Positions 7,665 through 11,258 of a stretch of 11,258 bases of DNA are shown here, one piece after another. Each line of letters opens with the position of its first letter. The stretch's first letter is position 1. Both the position numbers and the translations under genes were made by a program. Source of the stretch: Burkholderiales bacterium (GTDB lineage Bacteria > Pseudomonadota > Gammaproteobacteria > Burkholderiales > SG8-39); contig JAICPQ010000064.1 in the NCBI GenBank assembly GCA_025929745.1, forward strand, positions 1-11,258. The letters run 5' to 3'. The notes under the pieces were generated by a model. That model saw only the letters and a program-made list of their open reading frames with translations, did not search any database and was not told where the DNA came from.

Positions 7665-7675
7665 ACAGCATCTAA

Positions 7676-8503
7676 ATGGGCGCACCCGAAGCCACGGCCG
7701 CTATTTCCCCGAACCCGGCGACGTTCAGCTACGAGCATGAAGGCGACCGCCAGTTCGCGACGACGTTGGCACGTGGCCTGGAAGTCTTACGTTGCTTCAC
7801 GCCGCTGGAACCGTTGCTCGGCAACAAGGAAATTTCGGTGCGCACCGGCTTACCCAAGCCTACCGTTTCCCGGCTTACGTACACGCTCACCAAGCTCGGA
7901 TACCTGCGCCACAACATGCGCCTCGGCAAGTATCAGCTCGGCTCGGCGGTGCTCTCCATCGGCTATCCGCTGCTCGCCTCCATGAACGTGCGCCAGGTGG
8001 CGCGGCCGCTCATGAAGGAACTCGCGGACTACTGCAATGGTTCAGTCTCCATGGGCGTGCGCGATCGCCTCAACATGGTGTACGTCGAGTCCTGCCGGAG
8101 CGGAAACAGCATCACTACGCTTCCGGATATCGGCACCTCCGTTCCGATTTCTCAGTCGGTGATCGGCCGCGCGTTCCTTTCGGCGTGTACCCCGCCCGAG
8201 CGCGAGTCAGTGCTCAACCAGATGAAGGTGAAGGAACCGGAGGCGCACCGCAAGTTCCGCCCGTCGATCGACAAGGCGCTCGACGACATCCGCTCGCGCG
8301 GGTTCTGCGCGAGCACCGGCGAGCTGCGCCGCGAGGTTTATGCGGTCGGCGCGCCAATGCGCCGCACGGTCGACGGCGAAATCGTGTCCTTCAACTGCAC
8401 CGTGCCGGGCTTCATGGTGAAGAAGGGGCAGCTCGAGGATGATCTTGGCCCGAGGTTAGTGGCGATGGTGAGAAACATCGAGGCTTCGCTGGGGCTGCAC
8501 TAG
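7676..8503 (+). CDS. IclR family transcriptional regulator
   Basis: A 275-residue regulator with the standard two-domain layout. After a variable 25-residue start comes the winged helix-turn-helix: FATTLARGLEVLRCF (27-41), NKEISVRTGLPKPTVSRLTYTLTKLGYL (50-77; recognition helix about 61-71), and the wing with GKYQLGSAVL (84-93). The effector domain follows, with VSMGVRDRLNMVYVESC (124-140), PISQSVIGRAFLSA (157-170), IRSRGFCASTGELRREVYAVGAPM (205-228) and a C-terminal helix. Such proteins bind a small acid or CoA-pathway intermediate and repress or activate a divergent operon. Here the natural target is the run starting at 7542, plus itself. The stop is TAG 8501-8503, and the same frame continues open into the MscS gene. 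Confidence 0.92.
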   Translation: MGAPEATAAISPNPATFSYEHEGDRQFATTLARGLEVLRCFTPLEPLLGNKEISVRTGLPKPTVSRLTYTLTKLGYLRHNMRLGKYQLGSAVLSIGYPLLASMNVRQVARPLMKELADYCNGSVSMGVRDRLNMVYVESCRSGNSITTLPDIGTSVPISQSVIGRAFLSACTPPERESVLNQMKVKEPEAHRKFRPSIDKALDDIRSRGFCASTGELRREVYAVGAPMRRTVDGEIVSFNCTVPGFMVKKGQLEDDLGPRLVAMVRNIEASLGLH

Positions 8504-8605
8504 CCGCTGGAAGAGTTCGAAGAACTAGCCCACTACGTCGCAAGCCTCGACGACGAGGCCTGGTACGCCACGACGCGCCTGTGGCGCATCTTCGTCATCC
8601 TGGTC
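8504..8605 (+). other. In-frame 5' extension of the mscS-type gene lacking ATG/GTG/TTG
   Basis: Directly after the regulator's TAG (8501-8503), the same frame stays open for 34 codons before the first conventional start, GTG 8606. The translation contains EEFEELAHYVASLDDEAWYA followed by a hydrophobic segment (LWRIFVILVVAWALQAL) that forms the complete first membrane helix and resembles the normal N-terminus of this MscS subtype. A CTG at 8507, second codon after the TAG, sits where an ATG would be expected. Either CTG is used, or the start has been lost, or the stop is occasionally read through. Confidence 0.5.
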
Positions 8606-9337
8606 GTGGCATGGGCGCTGCAGGCGCTCGCCGGGCGCCTCATCCGCGTGTTCCGCGGCTACATGGCGAGCCGCACGAGCGCGGCGGACGAGTTACGCCG
8701 CATCGACACCGTCGGCAACGCGTTTCGCTACTTCGCCTCCGTTGTCGTGGTGCTCGTCGCCGGGATGCTCATCCTCAATGAGCTCGGCATCTCGATCGCG
8801 CCGATCCTCGCCACCGCCGGCGTGGCCGGCATCGCCATCGCGTTCGGCGCGCAAAGCCTCATCAAAGACTACTTCACCGGCTTCTTCCTGCTCATCGAAG
8901 ATCAGATCCGCCAGGGCGATGTGGTCGAGATTTCGGGAAAGAGCGGCGAAGTCGAGGAAGTGACGCTGCGCTACGTGCGGCTGCGCGACAACGACGGCTT
9001 CGTGCACTTCGTGCCGAACGGCGAGATCAAGCTCGTTACCAACCGCACACGCGGCTTCGGGCAGGCCGTGATGGATGCGGTCATCAAGAGCAGCCAGAGC
9101 GTCGAGGACGCCTTCCAGGCCATGCGCGATGTTGGCCGCGAGATGCGTCAGGATGCCGCGTTCGCGCCTCAGATCCTCGGCGACGTGCAGATCGCCGGCA
9201 TCGAGCGCTGGGAGCACTTCGGCGTGTTCCTGCGCTGCCGCATGAAGGTGCTGCCGGAGGAGCAGTGGCGTGTGCGCGCGGAGTTCATGCGTCGGCTGAA
9301 GATTGCGTTCGAGCAGCGCGGCATCCAGAGTCCCTGA
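8606..9337 (+). CDS. MscS-type mechanosensitive ion channel
   Basis: An inner-membrane small-conductance mechanosensitive channel that releases solutes on hypo-osmotic shock. Helix 2 spans about 41-62. The pore helix APILATAGVAGIAIAFGAQSLIKDYFTGFFLLIEDQIRQGDVVEI (66-109), with its Gly/Ala pattern, is the family hallmark. It is followed by the beta domain (GEVEEVTLRYVRLRDNDGFVHFVPNGEI) and the alpha/beta domain ending RRLKIAFEQRGI. GTG 8606 is given because it is the first conventional start, but it cuts the first helix; the true protein probably begins near 8507. The C-terminus stops at GIQSP, just before the segment that usually continues as IPFP plus a tail, and the last 53 bases overlap the convergent BtuF-like gene. 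Co-transcription with the regulator is likely, with no functional link evident. Confidence 0.85.
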   Translation: MAWALQALAGRLIRVFRGYMASRTSAADELRRIDTVGNAFRYFASVVVVLVAGMLILNELGISIAPILATAGVAGIAIAFGAQSLIKDYFTGFFLLIEDQIRQGDVVEISGKSGEVEEVTLRYVRLRDNDGFVHFVPNGEIKLVTNRTRGFGQAVMDAVIKSSQSVEDAFQAMRDVGREMRQDAAFAPQILGDVQIAGIERWEHFGVFLRCRMKVLPEEQWRVRAEFMRRLKIAFEQRGIQSP

Positions 9338-10109
9338 GCAGTTCATGGATGCGCCGCACGCCGTCGGTGAGCGCGGCCGGACCCGGCTGGAGAATATCCG
9401 CTGACTTGATCTCGTAGAGCCGGTTTTCCCGCACCGCCGGTAGGTCTTGCCAGCCCGGCCGGGCCGCGACCCGCTCGGGCCTGAACTTCTTTCCGCACCA
9501 AGAGCCGAGCATCACGTCCGGCCGTCGCGACACCACGAGATCCGGAGTCACGATTCGGCCGTGCGCCGCCTGCGAGTGCGAGCGCTCCGAGAAGATGTCC
9601 TCGCCGCCGGCGATCTCGATGAGCTCGCTCACCCAGCGGATGGCGCTGATCATCGGCTCATCCCATTCCTCGAAATAGACCTTCGGCCGTCGCTCGAACC
9701 GGCCGGCCGCGGCGCGAATCTCCTCCAGGCCCTGCTCGAGGGACGCGACAAGCGCCTCGCCCTTCTTCGCCGCCCCGACGAGCGAAGCGAGCGCGAGGAT
9801 CATGTCGAGGATTTGCTGCACCGAGCGCTGGTTGAAGATGAGCACGTTCAAGCCCGCTTTCGCGAGATCGCGAGCAATGTCGGCCTGGAGATCGGAGAAG
9901 CCGATCGCGAGATCGGGCTTGAGCTCGAGGATTTTGTCCGTGCGCGCCGAAAGGAACGCGCTCACGCGCGGCTTCTCGCGCCGCGCGCGCGGCGGCCGCA
10001 CCGTGTAGCCGGAGATACCGGCGATGCGACGCTCCTCGCCCAGGAGATAGAGGATCTCGGTGCTCTCTTCGGTGAGGCAGACGATGCGCTCGGGATAACG
10101 CGCAGGCAT
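9285..10109 (-). CDS. BtuF-like cobalamin-binding protein, no signal peptide
   Basis: A 274-residue protein with the class III periplasmic-binding-protein fold of BtuF, the vitamin B12 binding protein. RIVCLTEESTEILYLLGEERRIAGIS (8-33) corresponds to the start of the mature BtuF lobe. Next come TDKILELKPDLAIGFSDLQADIARDL (57-82), the connecting helix, VYFEEWDEPMISAIRWVSELIEIAGG (144-169), RRPDVMLGSWCGKKF (195-209) and PGWQDLPAVRENRLYEI (218-234). Unlike BtuF it has no signal sequence: the domain begins within eight residues of the start, so it may be cytoplasmic or depend on a partner for export. No permease or ATPase gene is adjacent. The start ATG 10109 has no usable Shine-Dalgarno sequence (see the divergent promoter at 10110-10126). 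The ligand, whether cobalamin or another corrinoid or metal chelate, is inferred from family only. Confidence 0.82.
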   Translation of the reverse strand: MPARYPERIVCLTEESTEILYLLGEERRIAGISGYTVRPPRARREKPRVSAFLSARTDKILELKPDLAIGFSDLQADIARDLAKAGLNVLIFNQRSVQQILDMILALASLVGAAKKGEALVASLEQGLEEIRAAAGRFERRPKVYFEEWDEPMISAIRWVSELIEIAGGEDIFSERSHSQAAHGRIVTPDLVVSRRPDVMLGSWCGKKFRPERVAARPGWQDLPAVRENRLYEIKSADILQPGPAALTDGVRRIHELLRDSGCRAARTQSSADA

Positions 10110-10126
10110 TCCCGTATTATCGAACC
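10110..10126. promoter_or_regulatory. 17-bp divergent region with back-to-back -10 elements (possibly leaderless)
   Basis: Only 17 bases separate the start codons of the BtuF-like and racemase genes. On the plus strand TATTAT (10115-10120) and on the minus strand GATAAT (10121-10116) each match five of six positions of TATAAT. Each ends exactly six bases before the A of its gene's ATG, where a transcript start would make both mRNAs leaderless. Neither gene has a Shine-Dalgarno sequence, which agrees. No good -35 hexamer or extended -10 was found on either side, so this is tentative. Confidence 0.4.
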
Positions 10127-11258
10127 ATGGGGCCGCTCGCCGGGATCAAGGTGCTGGAGTTCGAGTCGATCGGGCCAGCGCCGTTCGCCGGCATGCTCCT
10201 CGCCGACATGGGCGCCGACGTGCTGGTCATTGATCGGCCGGCGAGCACGGATCTTGGCCTCAAGCGCGAGCGCTGGTACGACGTGATGATGCGCGGCAAG
10301 CGCTCGGTGACTTTGGACTTGAAATCGAACACCGCGCGTGAGGCGGCGCTTGCGCTGGCTGGCAAGGCGGATGCCCTCATCGAAGGTATGCGCCCCGGCG
10401 TGATGGAGCGGCTCGGCGTTGGCCCCGACGAGGCGTTGAAGAGTAATCCGCGGCTGGTCTACGGACGCATGACCGGCTGGGGGCAGGACGGCCCGCTAGC
10501 GCCGCGCGCGGGACACGACATCAATTACATCGCGCTTGCCGGCGTCTTGCACGCGTTCGGGCGCAAGGGCGAAGCGCCGGTGCCGCCGCTCAACCTCATC
10601 GGAGATTTCGGTGGCGGCGGCATGCTGCTCGGCTTCGGCGTCGCCTGCGCGCTCATCGAAGCGGCGCGTTCCGGGAGGGGCCAGGTGGTCGATGCGGCGA
10701 TGGTGGAAGGCGCTGCGCTTCTTGCCACCATGTTCGCCGGTTTTCTCAAGGCTGGTTCCTGGAGCGAAGCGCGGGGCGACAATATCCTCGATACGGGCGC
10801 TCCCTGGTACGACGTGTACGAGACAAAGGACCGCAAGTACGTCTCAATCGGCTCCATCGAGACGCGTTTCTACGAGGAGCTTTTGCAAAAGCTCGGCGTG
10901 CCTGACCTCGGGCAGCACGACCGCAAACGCTGGCCAGAGATGCGCGAGCGTTTTGCGACAGTTTTCAAGAGCAAGACGCGCGACGAATGGTGCAAGGTGT
11001 TCGACGGCTCCGACGCCTGCTTTGCCCCGGTCCTCTCCTGGTCCGAGGCGCGCCGCGATGCGCATAACGTTGCGAGGAAGGCCTACGTGGAAGTCGCGGG
11101 CGTGGAGCAGCCTGCGCCGGCGCCGCGCTTCTCGCGCACCCCCGCCGGCGTGCGCCGCTCGCCGCCGGAGCGCAGCGAGGGCGGACGCGCGGCGCTCGCC
11201 GACTGGGGCTTCGACGCGAAGGCTATCGACAGGCTGAGGTCCCTCGGCCTCGGAGCCA
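10127..11258 (+). CDS. CaiB/BaiF family alpha-methylacyl-CoA racemase (3' end cut by window)
   Basis: The frame from ATG 10127 is open for 377 codons to the window edge without a stop; relatives are about 360-385 residues, so it is almost complete. It begins GPLAGIKVLEFESIGPAPFAGMLLADMGADV, the family's CoA-binding start. Residues H130 (GHDINY), D160 (IGDFGGGG) and E245 (GSIETRFY) fall where mycobacterial alpha-methylacyl-CoA racemase has H126, D156 and E241, with the same offset of four in each case. This favours 2-methylacyl-CoA racemase over CoA-transferase activity. Such an enzyme converts (2R)- to (2S)-methylacyl-CoA so that a stereospecific acyl-CoA dehydrogenase can act, which would fit the dehydrogenase pair upstream, although the two are separately transcribed. 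The start has no Shine-Dalgarno sequence. Confidence 0.9.
   Translation, partial: MGPLAGIKVLEFESIGPAPFAGMLLADMGADVLVIDRPASTDLGLKRERWYDVMMRGKRSVTLDLKSNTAREAALALAGKADALIEGMRPGVMERLGVGPDEALKSNPRLVYGRMTGWGQDGPLAPRAGHDINYIALAGVLHAFGRKGEAPVPPLNLIGDFGGGGMLLGFGVACALIEAARSGRGQVVDAAMVEGAALLATMFAGFLKAGSWSEARGDNILDTGAPWYDVYETKDRKYVSIGSIETRFYEELLQKLGVPDLGQHDRKRWPEMRERFATVFKSKTRDEWCKVFDGSDACFAPVLSWSEARRDAHNVARKAYVEVAGVEQPAPAPRFSRTPAGVRRSPPERSEGGRAALADWGFDAKAIDRLRSLGLGA

Noticed and set aside
7543..7675. Small RNA or riboswitch in the divergent region
   Set aside because: Only one 9-bp hairpin and short dyads are present, and nothing matches a known riboswitch layout; operator and promoter functions explain the sequence.
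10536..11237. 233-residue plus-strand frame within the racemase
   Set aside because: It is a Ser/Arg-rich shadow in another frame of the racemase, which runs open from 10127 to the window edge with conserved active-site residues.

Overview
This 11.3-kb window is GC-rich chromosomal DNA with very tight gene packing. It most resembles a betaproteobacterium (Burkholderiales or a related lineage). That placement rests on the type of the truncated membrane protein at the left edge, the style of the acyl-CoA dehydrogenase, racemase and IclR proteins, and the base composition. It is an inference from protein resemblance, not a phylogenetic result. No rRNA, tRNA, CRISPR array, phage or transposase gene was seen.

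Layout. Positions 1-89 (+) hold the last 29 codons of a membrane protein. From 7542 down to 73 the minus strand carries nine genes in one run: SDR oxidoreductase, large acyl-CoA dehydrogenase (PimC-like), small acyl-CoA dehydrogenase (PimD-like), NlpE-like lipoprotein, CurA-like NADPH reductase, RDD membrane protein, YfcG-like glutathione transferase, a second SDR, and an MFS transporter. Neighbours overlap by 4-29 bases or lie within 9 bases of each other, except that a perfect 11-bp-arm palindrome sits between the last two genes. A 133-bp divergent control region (7543-7675) separates this run from an IclR-type regulator on the plus strand. It holds an operator-like dyad, a sigma-70-like promoter and a 9-bp inverted repeat. 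Downstream of the regulator, in the same reading frame after its amber stop, lies a MscS-type channel. A BtuF-like binding protein converges on the channel and overlaps it. A CaiB/BaiF-type alpha-methylacyl-CoA racemase diverges from the BtuF gene across only 17 bp and runs off the right edge.

How the genes may work together. The paired dehydrogenases, two SDRs, an enone-type reductase, a glutathione transferase, a permease and a nearby acyl-CoA racemase suggest uptake and beta-oxidation-like breakdown of a branched, alicyclic or dicarboxylic acid as CoA thioesters, controlled by the IclR protein. The substrate cannot be read from the sequence.

The window is mostly ordinary catabolic and housekeeping content, and no clearly new system is visible. 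The points worth a second look are: the palindrome that supplies the SDR stop codon and abuts an MFS gene lacking a normal start; the MscS gene with no standard start for its first membrane helix; the small dehydrogenase that seems to lack part of its middle domain; the operator architecture; and a symmetric, possibly leaderless divergent promoter.
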